A stretch of DNA of 64,000 nt from Hyphomicrobiales bacterium (GTDB lineage Bacteria > Pseudomonadota > Alphaproteobacteria > Rhizobiales > Rhizobiaceae), in assembly GCA_900472675.1 (NCBI GenBank), contig UCJA01000015.1, forward strand, positions 186,001 through 250,000, in the 5' to 3' direction. Below are positions 17,739 to 26,339 of this stretch, piece by piece. A program made the position numbers and the translations under genes. Numbering within the stretch: position 1 is the stretch's first letter; each line of letters begins with the position of its first letter. The notes below the pieces were generated by a model. That model saw nothing but the letters and a program-made list of their open reading frames with translations. It searched no databases and was not told where the DNA came from.

Positions 17739-18602
17739 ATGGAGCGCATCGGGATCGCAGGGCTCGGCCGCATGGGCAGCGCAATGGCACGCAGGCTAGC
17801 GGCGCAGGGATTCCAGGTCAGCGGCTGGAGCCGTCGGCCGCCGGAACCACAGAGTTCCGAAGAACTGGCAGGCGTTGCGCTGGTGCCCGATCTTGCGCGC
17901 CTGTCCGAGGCGAGCGACATTATCATCCTCTCGCTGCTGGACGATGGGGCCGTGGAGACCGTTCTCGACGGGCTTGCCGCCACGCCGCTCCAGGGCCGCC
18001 TCATCGTCGATACCAGCACCGTCAGCCCGCAGCTGCTGCGCGACCGCGAGGCAGGCTTCCTGGGGCTCGGAGCGCAGCTGCTGGACTCTCCCATCGCCGG
18101 CGGCCCCGAAATGCTGCTGGAGGGCAAGGTGGGCCTCTATATTGGCGGGAGGGGCGAAGACTACCTGCGCTTCCTGCCCGTCGCAGAAGTCCTGTCGGAT
18201 CGCATCCTTCATGTCGGCCGGCTTGGAGACGGTGCTGCGGCCAAGCTCGTCAACAACATGATGCTGATGGGACTATGGCAAAGCCTGAAGGAAGCCCTGC
18301 TCTTAGGCAAGAAAGCGGGCCTTCCCTCCAGCACGATCCTGGAGATCCTTTCCGGCAGCCCGGCCGCAAGCCCCGCGTTCAAGAGCCGCCTGCCGGTGAT
18401 TCGCGGCGAGACGACGGCGGTCGGCTTCCCGGTCTCGGGTGCCATCAAGGATGCACGGGTGGTGCGCGAGCTTGCAGCGCAGCTCAACGTAGCGCTTCCC
18501 GCGATTTCCGCATCGCTCTCCAGCTTTGAAGCCGCCGCTGCGGCCGGATATGGCGACGCCGATCTCGCCACCATGGTTCGGCTCGTGGCCGAATCGGACT
18601 GA
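17739..18602 (+). CDS. NAD(P)-dependent oxidoreductase of the 3-hydroxyisobutyrate dehydrogenase family
   Basis: 287 residues. A Rossmann N-terminus shows GIAGLGRMGSAMARRL with a likely NADP preference (WSRRP after the second strand). The substrate motif LDSPIAGGPEM corresponds to the DAPVSGG element, and the catalytic Lys lies in GDGAAAKLVNNMM. Such enzymes oxidise beta-hydroxyacids or reduce semialdehydes. The start at ATG 17739 follows GGGAGG and gives the standard N-terminus. A SelW-like protein follows 20 bases later, apparently in the same operon. Confidence 0.9.
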   Translation: MERIGIAGLGRMGSAMARRLAAQGFQVSGWSRRPPEPQSSEELAGVALVPDLARLSEASDIIILSLLDDGAVETVLDGLAATPLQGRLIVDTSTVSPQLLRDREAGFLGLGAQLLDSPIAGGPEMLLEGKVGLYIGGRGEDYLRFLPVAEVLSDRILHVGRLGDGAAAKLVNNMMLMGLWQSLKEALLLGKKAGLPSSTILEILSGSPAASPAFKSRLPVIRGETTAVGFPVSGAIKDARVVRELAAQLNVALPAISASLSSFEAAAAAGYGDADLATMVRLVAESD

Positions 18603-18622
18603 AACATGAGGAAACCAGCACG

Positions 18623-18934
18623 ATGAGCGACGGACCACACATCACCATTCTCTATTGCACCCAGTGCAACTGGCTGCTGCGGGCCGGCTGGATGGCGCAG
18701 GAACTGCTGCAGACCTTTGGCTCCTCGCTGGGTGAAGTGGGCCTCGTGCCGGGCACCGGCGGCGTGTTCGAGATTCGCCTCAACGGCGAACTCCTCTGGG
18801 AGCGCAAGCGCGACGGCGGTTTTCCGGGTCCGAAGGAGCTGAAGCAGCGGGTGCGCGACCTGATCGACCCGGAGCGGGACCTCGGTCACCTGGACCGCAC
18901 ATCGACGGAAAGCGGTTCATCTGGAGCAGCTTGA
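18623..18934 (+). CDS. SelW/Rdx family thioredoxin-like protein (cysteine homologue)
   Basis: 103 residues, normal for the family. The redox motif CTQC follows the first strand (ITILYCTQCNW), and the C-terminal half shows GGVFEIRLNGELLWERKRDGGFPGPKELK, the selenoprotein W pattern. Cys occupies the position used by selenocysteine in some homologues; no in-frame TGA is present. It may reduce partner proteins or detoxify oxidants. It is co-directional with, and 20 bases from, the dehydrogenase gene. Confidence 0.9.
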   Translation: MSDGPHITILYCTQCNWLLRAGWMAQELLQTFGSSLGEVGLVPGTGGVFEIRLNGELLWERKRDGGFPGPKELKQRVRDLIDPERDLGHLDRTSTESGSSGAA

Positions 18935-18987
18935 GACCCACTTGCTGAAGTTTTTTGTCCACTGACATGGAAAGTTCAAAAACCCGG

Positions 18988-19016
18988 TTGACAGGAGGAG
19001 GCCCCACCCGTACATC
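18988..19016 (+). promoter_or_regulatory. promoter of tRNA-Leu
   Basis: A consensus TTGACA (18988-18993), a 17-base spacer and TACATC (19011-19016) lie 10 bases before the tRNA 5' end, as expected for a strong stable-RNA promoter. Confidence 0.65.
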
Positions 19017-19026
19017 GCTCTCCGTC

Positions 19027-19113
19027 GCCCAGATGGCGGAATTGGTAGACGCGCCAGCTTCAGGTGCTGGTACCCGAAAGGGTGTGGAGGTTCGAGTCCT
19101 CTTCTGGGCACCA
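19027..19113 (+). tRNA. tRNA-Leu (anticodon CAG)
   Basis: The 87-base gene has acceptor arms GCCCAGA and TCTGGGC, followed by an A discriminator and an encoded CCA. The anticodon stem CCAGC/GCTGG encloses the loop TTCAGGT, giving CAG. The long variable arm (TACCCGAAAGGGTG) and the T arm GGAGGTTCGAGTCCTC fit a class II leucine tRNA. A compact hairpin at 19173-19190 downstream may help end the transcript. Confidence 0.95.
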
Positions 19114-19211
19114 TTCCGATTGATCTCTACCAGGATCAATAACTTACACGAAAAATCGCCGATCCTATCGCACCGCTGCCCAGGCAGCGGGCGGTGGGTC
19201 GTCGGCGTTTC

Positions 19212-19574
19212 TCAGCGCGGCAGGTCGCGCGGGTTGAGGCCCGGTACCCACTGGGTGTTGGGCATCTCGGTACCCGTATAGGTCACGCCACTTTCCGTCG
19301 TACAATGGTAGACGCGCCGCGGCATCGTATCGCCGAACAGCGTGTCGAAGCGGCCGCGGCCGATATAGACTTGGGCGATATCGCTGGTGCAGCGATAGGC
19401 ATCCCGATCGACCCGCTGCTCCGGCGGGACAACGCCCGGCAGATCCTTGTAGACGCTGTCGGGCATGCGCAGCGGCGCGCGAGGCTCAGCTGCGAAGGAC
19501 GCGGTCGGAGCAAGGGCCGCCAAGACCACGGCCGCCCGCATGATGGCGGCAAAAATCGAGTTGCCTTTCAACAT
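19212..19574 (-). CDS. hypothetical exported protein
   Basis: 120 residues with a clear signal peptide (IFAAIMRAAVVLAALAPTASFAAE). The mature part has two cysteines (YRCTSDIAQ and YHCTTESG) that probably form a disulphide, and ends in MPNTQWVPGLNPRDLPR. No known domain is recognised. It is monocistronic on the minus strand, with its end facing the tRNA-Leu gene. Confidence 0.75.
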   Translation of the reverse strand: MLKGNSIFAAIMRAAVVLAALAPTASFAAEPRAPLRMPDSVYKDLPGVVPPEQRVDRDAYRCTSDIAQVYIGRGRFDTLFGDTMPRRVYHCTTESGVTYTGTEMPNTQWVPGLNPRDLPR

Positions 19575-19714
19575 TCAAAGTCTCCCAGGCTGCAGACCGT
19601 GCAGCACACTCCAAAGATAGGCATGGCTGCCCGTCCATTCCATGGTTGCGGCGGTGATTGGCGCGGCTTGCTCACCCGGCCTGCGGGACGCCTCTCCAGA
19701 CGCCCGCATGTTCG

Positions 19715-20566
19715 TCACAGCGGTCGCCGGTAGCCGGTCGGGCGATCATAGAGCCAGCCGATCCGCTCTATCGCCGCGTCGAGGTTTTCGCGGGCGACGC
19801 TCATCGTGTGGCCATTGGCGTGGAGGAGCGTCTCCTCGTTCTCCATGATGCCCACGTGGCCCTTCCAGAACACCAGGTCTCCGCGCCGCAGCTCTTCCCG
19901 GGCAATCTCCGTTCCGAAGCCTGCCTGCATGTCGGAATCGCGCGGGGCTGCCTTGCCGACCATCATCATGGACAGCTGAACGAGGCCGGAGCAATCAATG
20001 CCAAAGCCCGATCGCCCACCCCAGAGATAGGGTGTCTCGGCGAAGGTTTGCGCGACCGACACATAGTCCGCGCCGACGACCTCGCCGACCGGACGACAAT
20101 GGCGGGCGATGACGGCGCCGCCGTCGGCCAGTAGGCAATAGCGGGTGCCGCGGGTTTCCGCCTCGCCGGTGACCGTGATTCGGCTGCCCATCGACAGGGC
20201 AGCCATCGGCACCTGGCGCAGTTCGGCCTGCGGGTAAACGAAGGTGCGAGGAACGGTCACCCAGTGGGTGGGCTCCTGCGGCAGGCCGAGCAGGGTCTCC
20301 GGCAGGTAGCCCACGTAGCCGTCCTGGTCGGCCTTGACCCAGGCAAAGCCCCCGGCCCGGTCAAAGACCCGCACCGTCTCGCCCATCAACAGTTCGGTAT
20401 CGATGCCGCGGGCAAGATCGGGTGCCGGCCGCAGCGGCGCCACGGGCACGATAATCCGTGCCGGTTCGCCCGCCACGAAACGGGCGGCCTCGACCTGGCC
20501 TTCCAGCGCGGCATCGGCAAGATCAGGGCGAAAGGCATGCAGGCGTCGGTCGAGGTTTATGGTCAT
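19715..20566 (-). CDS. NlpC/P60 family (C40) peptidase with SH3-like domains
   Basis: 283 residues. Two SH3-like modules occupy about residues 45-165 (LLMGETVRVFDRAGGFAWVKADQDGYVGYL; MGSRITVTG). The C-terminal NlpC/P60 domain shows the catalytic Cys in GIDCSGLVQ, His in WKGHVGIM and a third residue in LHANGH. It probably cleaves gamma-D-Glu-diaminopimelate bonds in peptidoglycan fragments. No signal peptide is seen, which suggests a cytoplasmic muropeptide-recycling role. It is the last gene of the aminopeptidase-MarR operon, 19 bases after marR. Confidence 0.9.
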   Translation of the reverse strand: MTINLDRRLHAFRPDLADAALEGQVEAARFVAGEPARIIVPVAPLRPAPDLARGIDTELLMGETVRVFDRAGGFAWVKADQDGYVGYLPETLLGLPQEPTHWVTVPRTFVYPQAELRQVPMAALSMGSRITVTGEAETRGTRYCLLADGGAVIARHCRPVGEVVGADYVSVAQTFAETPYLWGGRSGFGIDCSGLVQLSMMMVGKAAPRDSDMQAGFGTEIAREELRRGDLVFWKGHVGIMENEETLLHANGHTMSVARENLDAAIERIGWLYDRPTGYRRPL

Positions 20567-20585
20567 GGTCGTCTGTCCATAGGGT

Positions 20586-20933
20586 TCATCGGCGGGCGGC
20601 GGCGATGATCCGGTCGCCGAGCTTTTCCAGAAAGAGCGCGCCGGCCAGCGTGCGCTTGATCACCACGTTGCGGCGGTCACGTTCATCGCGCTGCCGGTCC
20701 ACCAGCCCCATGCCCCCCATGGAATCCAGGGCGCGGGTGATGACGGGCTTGGTGACGCCGAGCGTTGCGGCCAGATCACGGACCGAATGGGGCGGCGGCA
20801 CGAGATAGATATGCAGCAGGATCGCCATCTGGCGCAATGTCAGATCGGGACCGTCGCGGCGCACCTGCTCCAGCGATACATCGTGCCAGAGGCCAAGTGC
20901 CTCCGTCGCCGTCAACTCCACCGCCATGATCAT
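20586..20933 (-). CDS. small MarR-family transcriptional regulator
   Basis: 115 residues with a winged helix: LTLRQMAILLHIYLVPPPHSVRDLAATLGVTKPVITRALDSMGGMGLVDRQRDERDRRNV. The recognition helix and the wing DERDRRN are typical of MarR. It is shorter than average and lacks the usual long C-terminal dimer helix extension. It lies between a leucyl aminopeptidase gene and an NlpC/P60 gene in one operon and probably regulates that unit. Confidence 0.88.
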   Translation of the reverse strand: MIMAVELTATEALGLWHDVSLEQVRRDGPDLTLRQMAILLHIYLVPPPHSVRDLAATLGVTKPVITRALDSMGGMGLVDRQRDERDRRNVVIKRTLAGALFLEKLGDRIIAAARR

Positions 20934-20985
20934 CCTCGGCTCGAGATCCTGATGCGCAGGACCTTAGCCGCGAGTTCTTACCGCT

Positions 20986-22404
20986 TTACTTCTGCGCCAT
21001 GTCGCGGATGACCCGGTAGAGAGCGCGGATGGCGAAGGCCTCGCCACCCACCGGTGCATGCGGTTTATCAGCCAGTACCCAGCCGTAGATATCGAAATGG
21101 GCCCAGGTGCGGGTCTCCGTGACGAAGCGCTTGAGGAAGAGCGCCGCCGTGATGGCACCGGCCATGCCGCCGGAGGGCGAGTTGGTGATATCGGCCGCAC
21201 GGGCACGGATATCCTTGTCGTAGCCCATCCACAGCGGAAGCCGCCACAAGGGATCCGCTTCGCTCTTTGATGCCTGCATCAGGCTGTTGGACAGGTTCTC
21301 GTCGTCGGTGAAGAAAGGCGCAAGCTCCGACCCGACCGCCACCCGGGCGGCACCGGTCAGCGTGGCCATGTCGATCATCAGGTCCGGCGGCGTCTCGTCG
21401 GCATAGGCGAGAGCGTCAGCGAGGACCAGCCTTCCCTCAGCGTCGGTGTTGTCGATCTGCACCGTGATGCCCTTGCGGCTGCGGTAGATATCGCCGGGGC
21501 GGAACGCATTGCCGGCGATGGAATTCTCGACCGCTGGCACCAGAACCTGCAGGTCGACCTTCAACCCGGCATCCATGATCATCAGCGCCAGGCCCATGAC
21601 GTTGGCGGCACCGCCCATGTCCTTCTTCATCAGGGCCATGTTGGCCGCACCCTTGATGTCCAGGCCGCCCGTATCGAAGCAGACGCCCTTGCCGACAAGA
21701 GTGACGCGCGGATGGCCCTTTTCGCCCCAGCGCAGCTCCAGAAGCCGGGGGGCGCCCGTGCTGGCACGGCCGACGGTGTGGATCAGCGGGAAATTCTGGG
21801 TGAGCAAGTCGTCGCCGACAATGGAGGTGACGGTTGCGCCGTAATGCGCGCCGAGAGCCCGGAAGGCGTCCTCGAGCTCGGGTGGCCCCATGTCGTTGGT
21901 CGGCGTGTTGATGAGATCGCGCGCCAGGAAGACGGCCGCGAGCTGGCGCTCGAGCTCTGACCGATCAACGCCGCCGGGAACCGCCAGGCGGACATCCTTG
22001 TGCTTCTCGGACTTGTAGCGATCGAAGAAATAGGTGCCGAGTCCAAAGCCGAGCGCCAGATGCTCCGCAGCGGGACCGACGGCCTCCAGGTGCCAATCGC
22101 CGGCGGGCAGAAGCTTCGACAGCTTGCCAGTGCCGAAGGGCGTTTGAGCGGGCTCGCTGCCGAGACCGAAGAGTGCGGCAGACACAGGTGCACCCGTTTC
22201 GCCTGCCTTTTCGCCTTCAGGACCGGGGACGAGCAGAAGGCTTCCCGCCTCTGCCTTAAACCCTGCTGCAGTGGCCCATGCTCGCGTCTGCGCGTCCAGG
22301 CTCCCATCGTTGAGACCGGCGGGTGTAACGGCATGAATTGCGCGGGTGGCGGTGCCCTCGGCTGCAAAAACCGAGGGGCGGGTGACATATTGGTAAGGGG
22401 TCAT
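20986..22404 (-). CDS. leucyl aminopeptidase family protein (M17)
   Basis: 472 residues. The C-terminal catalytic domain is complete: GKGVCFDTGGLDIKG, MKKDMGGAA and the signature NTDAEGRLVLAD, supplying the two-zinc ligands and catalytic Lys/Arg. The N-terminal about 150 residues form the variable domain. It cleaves N-terminal residues from peptides in the cytoplasm. It is the first gene of a three-gene operon with a MarR regulator and an NlpC/P60 peptidase, which suggests joint processing of peptides, perhaps from peptidoglycan turnover. PepB-like rather than classic PepA. Confidence 0.93.
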   Translation of the reverse strand: MTPYQYVTRPSVFAAEGTATRAIHAVTPAGLNDGSLDAQTRAWATAAGFKAEAGSLLLVPGPEGEKAGETGAPVSAALFGLGSEPAQTPFGTGKLSKLLPAGDWHLEAVGPAAEHLALGFGLGTYFFDRYKSEKHKDVRLAVPGGVDRSELERQLAAVFLARDLINTPTNDMGPPELEDAFRALGAHYGATVTSIVGDDLLTQNFPLIHTVGRASTGAPRLLELRWGEKGHPRVTLVGKGVCFDTGGLDIKGAANMALMKKDMGGAANVMGLALMIMDAGLKVDLQVLVPAVENSIAGNAFRPGDIYRSRKGITVQIDNTDAEGRLVLADALAYADETPPDLMIDMATLTGAARVAVGSELAPFFTDDENLSNSLMQASKSEADPLWRLPLWMGYDKDIRARAADITNSPSGGMAGAITAALFLKRFVTETRTWAHFDIYGWVLADKPHAPVGGEAFAIRALYRVIRDMAQK

Positions 22405-22436
22405 GGGCAGCTCTCAAGCACGGGGAATCGTTCGGC

Positions 22437-22457
22437 TTAACGGTCTGTTAGGGTTAA
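22437..22457. promoter_or_regulatory. possible CtrA-type site upstream of the TadD-like gene
   Basis: TTAA (22437-22440), 7 bases and TTAG (22448-22451) are one mismatch from TTAA-N7-TTAA, and another TTAA follows at 22454-22457. The site is about 90 bases before the TPR lipoprotein ATG. CtrA control of pilus genes is known from Caulobacter; here it is inferred. Confidence 0.3.
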
Positions 22458-22544
22458 CAGTTTATTTCTGGAGTGGAAATGCGCGATGCGTCATCCGCCT
22501 GCTCGAAGCCTGGCGGCCGACCTGATCCCAAGAGACCGCCAACC

Positions 22545-23399
22545 ATGATTGCTTCCGCTGCCGCCGTTTATCCTTCCAACACCCGGTCTGCTTCCAGGAC
22601 CAGGCTCGCCCAGGCTGCGCTTCTGTCGCTGCTTGTGGCTTCCCTTGCCGGATGTGCCAGCACGAAGCGCGATGCGATCACCACCGGTTCCATTCCGACG
22701 CGGGTATCGACCGCCTCGCTCGACACGATGACGGCATCACAGCTTGCCGAAGCTGAACGATCGCTGGGCGCCAGCTATGTGCGGGATCCGCGCAACAGGG
22801 ATATCGGCCTGCGCTACGCCAGAATTCTCAGCATGACGGGCAAGGGTAGCCAGGCGCTCGCCGTGATGCAGCAGGTGGCGATTGCCCATCCGGCCGATCG
22901 CGAAGTTCTGTCCGCCTATGGCAAGGCCCAGGCCGCTGCCGGCCAGCTCGAACAGGCGCTCGCCACCATCGACCGGGCGCAGACGCCCGACCATCCGGAC
23001 TGGCGCCTTTATTCCGCGCAGGGTGCGGTGCTCGACCAGCTCGGCCGCTCCCAGGATGCCCGGGCGAAGTATCGCCAGGCGCTGGAAGCGCAACCCAACG
23101 AGCCGAGCGTGATGTCCAACCTCGGCATGTCTTATGTGCTTTCGGGCGACCTGAAGACCGCCGAGTCCTACATGCGCACGGCTGCCACGCAGCCGAACGC
23201 CGACAGCCGCGTGCGGCAGAACCTTGCGCTGGTGGTCGGCCTGCAGGGCCGCTTCTCCGACGCTGAGGACATTGCCCGGAAGGAACTGTCGCAGCAGCAG
23301 GCAGATGCCAACGTCACCTATCTGCGCTCCATGCTCTCGCAGCAGAATTCCTGGTCGAAGCTTGCCGCGCAGGACGCAAAGAAGCCTTCCACAAACTAA
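22545..23399 (+). CDS. TPR-repeat lipoprotein, TadD-like
   Basis: 284 residues. The ATG at 22545 gives a lipoprotein signal with lipobox SLAGC (hydrophobic QAALLSLLVASLAGC). The mature protein has about four tetratricopeptide repeats (for example DWRLYSAQGAVLDQLGRSQDARAKYRQALE and PSVMSNLGMSYVLSGDLKTAE). TadD of Tad pilus systems has this architecture and assists secretin assembly at the outer membrane. The main Tad locus lies 1 kb further on, on the opposite strand, which supports the assignment. Confidence 0.82.
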   Translation: MIASAAAVYPSNTRSASRTRLAQAALLSLLVASLAGCASTKRDAITTGSIPTRVSTASLDTMTASQLAEAERSLGASYVRDPRNRDIGLRYARILSMTGKGSQALAVMQQVAIAHPADREVLSAYGKAQAAAGQLEQALATIDRAQTPDHPDWRLYSAQGAVLDQLGRSQDARAKYRQALEAQPNEPSVMSNLGMSYVLSGDLKTAESYMRTAATQPNADSRVRQNLALVVGLQGRFSDAEDIARKELSQQQADANVTYLRSMLSQQNSWSKLAAQDAKKPSTN

Positions 23400-23498
23400 A
23401 GCGTGTCGCAATCTTTCAGATTCGCTCCTCACGCTTTACGTTTCTGCTTGATCGCATGTCGTTATCGCAAAACCGCTGCACACTTTTGCGCGACATGC
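23395..23498. repeat. RIME-like palindromic intergenic element
   Basis: Two adjacent palindromes lie directly after the TPR gene. The first is bounded by AAAGCGTG (about 23398) and CACGCTTT (about 23430). The second has GCATGTCG (23454-23461) and CGCAAAA (23466-23472) pairing with TTTTGCG (23484-23490) and CGACATGC (23491-23498). Layout and sequence recall the rhizobial intergenic mosaic element. The rest of the 300-base interval up to 23699 holds nothing else I can support. Confidence 0.7.
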
Positions 23499-23699
23499 TT
23501 CAGATCACTTCCGAACGTCACGCGGCGTTTCCCAACCGTGCCGCAGACCGGGCTGACACCGCACATGCCTCGTGCCCGCAATCCACAGCCGATCTTGCGA
23601 CAACCGTAATTTAGTTAACGGACCGCCGCCTTCAGTTTCCTTTCAGCTTGGTGGTGCATAGCCGGCTGGCCATCAAGGCTTGGCGGGGACGACTGGTGC

Positions 23700-24278
23700 A
23701 TGCGCAAGACCCTTACATGGACTGCCCTTGCTTTCGCGAGCCCCTTGGCTGCACTGGGTCTTTACGTCTCGGTTTTGCAGATCGGTGGCAATTTTCATGA
23801 GGTCTTGCCGGGAGAGCTGTACCGTTCCGCGCAGCCGTCGCCGATACAGCTGGACTCCTATATCAAGCGTTATGGCATCAAAACGGTCATCAACCTGCGC
23901 GGACCGAGCGACCGGCAGTGGTATCGGGACGAGGTGGCGATCACGACCAAGCTTTCGGCCGGGCTTGTGGATTTCAGAATGAAGGCAGACCGCCAACTGA
24001 CCCTGGCCGAGGGCGAGCAGCTGATCACGCTCCTCAAAAATGCACCCAAGCCTATCCTGATCCACTGCCGGGCCGGATCAGACCGCACAGGTCTCGCCTC
24101 GATGATCTACCTGCAGCAGATTGCCGGTATTAACGAGGAAACCGCGGAGTGGCAGCTCTCCCCCTACTACGGTCACTTTGCCCTGCCGTTCATGGGCTCC
24201 TATGCCATGGACCGGACATGGCTCGGCCTGGAGCAGGCGCTCGGTATCGAGCCTGAGACGACCGCCTCCATCAACTGA
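23700..24278 (+). CDS. dual-specificity/tyrosine phosphatase-like protein with N-terminal membrane anchor
   Basis: 192 residues. A hydrophobic N-terminus (WTALAFASPLAALGLYVSVLQ) anchors or exports the protein. The catalytic loop HCRAGSDRTG matches the C-x5-R phosphatase signature, and an upstream Asp-containing region (NLRGPSDRQWYRDE) fits the general-acid loop of the DSP/PTP superfamily. The substrate is unknown. It converges on tadC, with 36 bases between them, and is the only gene between the RIME-like element and the pilus locus. Confidence 0.85.
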   Translation: MRKTLTWTALAFASPLAALGLYVSVLQIGGNFHEVLPGELYRSAQPSPIQLDSYIKRYGIKTVINLRGPSDRQWYRDEVAITTKLSAGLVDFRMKADRQLTLAEGEQLITLLKNAPKPILIHCRAGSDRTGLASMIYLQQIAGINEETAEWQLSPYYGHFALPFMGSYAMDRTWLGLEQALGIEPETTASIN

Positions 24279-24314
24279 CGCGCCTGTGGGATTCGTGACG
24301 GCGGGTGCTGGTCC

Positions 24315-25292
24315 TTAGAAGCGGTCGGACACCTGGATTCCGGCGGGCCCTAGAATGACCGCAATCAGCACCGGCAGAAAGAACAGGATCATCGGTACGG
24401 TGAGCTTGGGGGGAAGTGCCGCGGCCTTCTTTTCGGCCTCGTTCATGCGTTCGTCGCGTCCCTCCTGCGCCAGAACGCGCAGGGCCTGCGCCACCGGCGT
24501 ACCGTAGCGGTCGGCCTGCATCAGCGCCTGCGTCACTGCCTTTACGATATCGATCTGGGTGCGGTTGCCGAGGTTTTCCAGTGCGGTGCGCCGGTCCTGC
24601 AAAAACGAGAGTTCCGCCGTCGTCAGCGCCAGTTCCTCTGCCAGCTCGGGCGATTGCGTGCCGATTTCCTCGGCGGCCCGCCGCATGGCCGCCTCGATCG
24701 AAATGCCCGATTCGACGCAGATCAGCATGAGGTCCAGCGCATCGGGCCAGGCCCGCTTGATCGACAGCTGGCGCTTGGTGATGCGGTTGGAGATGTAGAT
24801 GTTTGGGGCATAGAAGCCGACATAGGCAAAGCCGATGGCCGCCAGCATGCGGATGGGCAGTGGCCGCGTTGCCATGTTGCCCAGCACGAAGATCCAGAAC
24901 ACGGCACCGGCCAGGAACAGGAAGGGCAGAAGGAAGCGAGCGACCAGGAAGACGTTGAGCGCGTTCTGGGTGCGCAGGCCCGCCGCCCGCAGCCTGCCCA
25001 TGGTGTTGTCGTCGACCAGCGCCTTGCGCAGATTGAACTTGTCGACGATCTGGCGGACCGACTGGTTGTTCTGGTTGCGCAGCGTGGTCTTCGACTGGTC
25101 GGCATTCATGCGCGCCCTTTCCCGGGCCCGGATCTGTTCGCGTTCGGTCGACACCGCCTTCATGCGCTTGTCGAGATCCCCCTTCTCGAAGAAGGGGGTG
25201 ACAAGCGTGTAGAATGTGGCGAACACAGCGACCGAGACCAGAATGGCCAGCAGCATGGCCGGGTCGGTGAGGAGTGCGGCAAGGTCCTTCAT
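24315..25292 (-). CDS. tadC: Tad pilus platform protein TadC (type II secretion F family)
   Basis: 325 residues with an N-terminal helix, a cytoplasmic linker rich in charged residues, and a T2SSF domain (KRAWPDALDLMLICVESGISIEAAMRRAAEEIG) followed by C-terminal helices. In Tad/Flp systems TadB and TadC form the inner-membrane platform driven by the TadA/CpaF ATPase. It ends the minus-strand pilus operon, 12 bases after tadB, and is shorter than TadB as usual. Confidence 0.92.
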   Translation of the reverse strand: MKDLAALLTDPAMLLAILVSVAVFATFYTLVTPFFEKGDLDKRMKAVSTEREQIRARERARMNADQSKTTLRNQNNQSVRQIVDKFNLRKALVDDNTMGRLRAAGLRTQNALNVFLVARFLLPFLFLAGAVFWIFVLGNMATRPLPIRMLAAIGFAYVGFYAPNIYISNRITKRQLSIKRAWPDALDLMLICVESGISIEAAMRRAAEEIGTQSPELAEELALTTAELSFLQDRRTALENLGNRTQIDIVKAVTQALMQADRYGTPVAQALRVLAQEGRDERMNEAEKKAAALPPKLTVPMILFFLPVLIAVILGPAGIQVSDRF

Positions 25293-25304
25293 GTTCCGTC
25301 GTCC

Positions 25305-26318
25305 TCAGATGTCAAAGTTGATCATGTTGCGCATGACCAGGATCCCGAACGACATCCAGACGCCGGCTGCCAGCAGGATGAGGTGACCGCGCGGATCGGT
25401 GAAGAGGATCATCATGTAAGTCGGTGACGTCATGTAGACGAGCAGCGACACGATGAAGGGCAAGGCGCCGATGATGACAGCGGAGGCCTTGGCCTCCATG
25501 GAAAGCGCCTTGACCTTGGCCTTCATCTTCTTGCGCTCGCGCAGGACCTTGGAAAGATTGCCGAGCGCTTCGGACAGATTGCCGCCGGCCTGGCCCTGGA
25601 TGGTGATGACGATGGCAAAGAAGTTCACCTCCGCCAGCGGCATGGTCTGCATCATGCGCACGCAGGCCTCGGGAATGCTCAAGCCGATCTGCTGCGATTC
25701 CACCGCCCGGCGGAACTCGGTCTTGACCGGTTCCTGGCCGTCGGCGGCGATAAGGCGCAGCGCGTCGTTGAGCGGCAGGCCCGACTTGATGGAGCGAACC
25801 ATGATGTCGAGCGCATTGGGAAATTCCTCGAGGAACTTCTTCTGGCGCCGCTTGATGAGGAAGCCGACGACCCATCGGGGAAGGCCGATGCCGGCCACGA
25901 AGGCAGCACCGAAGGCGGCCAGCAAGGGCATGCCGGCAATAAACGCGACCAGCAGCACGAAGAACCCGAACCCGCCGCTGGCCAGATAGAAATGGGTGAG
26001 GGTCAGGGACATGCCGGTCTGGCCGAGGCGCGACTTGAGGCTGCCGTCTCCGAGCTTCTTGGTCTTCTCTTCCTGCTTCTTTTCAAGGTCCTTCAGCGAG
26101 TCCTGCACCGACTTGCGGCGTTTCGAGAGCTCCTGCACGCGATCGCGCGCCGCCTTTGTCCTCTCGCGATCGTTTTCTGCGCTCTTGATGCGGCTCAGGC
26201 GAACGCCGGATTTCTTTTCCACCTCCAGGCGGCTGAACATGAAGCCGTAGCAGACCGCGCCCGCAGCCAGGGCTGCCAGACCGATGATCGCGACGATGTT
26301 GATATCCAGCCCGAACAT
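25305..26318 (-). CDS. tadB: Tad pilus platform protein TadB (type II secretion F family)
   Basis: 337 residues with an N-terminal membrane helix (IVAIIGLAALAAGAVCYGFMF), a long basic coiled linker (KKSGVRLSRIKSAENDRERTK...), and the T2SSF domain (FPNALDIMVRSIKSGLPLNDALRLIAADGQEPV). The C-terminal helices complete the platform. It follows cpaF by 21 bases and precedes tadC by 12, so the three are one transcriptional block. Confidence 0.92.
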   Translation of the reverse strand: MFGLDINIVAIIGLAALAAGAVCYGFMFSRLEVEKKSGVRLSRIKSAENDRERTKAARDRVQELSKRRKSVQDSLKDLEKKQEEKTKKLGDGSLKSRLGQTGMSLTLTHFYLASGGFGFFVLLVAFIAGMPLLAAFGAAFVAGIGLPRWVVGFLIKRRQKKFLEEFPNALDIMVRSIKSGLPLNDALRLIAADGQEPVKTEFRRAVESQQIGLSIPEACVRMMQTMPLAEVNFFAIVITIQGQAGGNLSEALGNLSKVLRERKKMKAKVKALSMEAKASAVIIGALPFIVSLLVYMTSPTYMMILFTDPRGHLILLAAGVWMSFGILVMRNMINFDI

Positions 26319-26339
26319 GGATTGGTTGCTCCCGGGCCC

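Noticed and set aside
18623-18934. Selenoprotein in the SelW-like gene
   Set aside because: The redox position is Cys and no in-frame TGA or SECIS-like hairpin is seen.
19027-19200. Integrated element at tRNA-Leu
   Set aside because: No duplicated tRNA 3' end, integrase gene or abnormal composition was found beside it. The same holds for tRNA-Ser at 48651.
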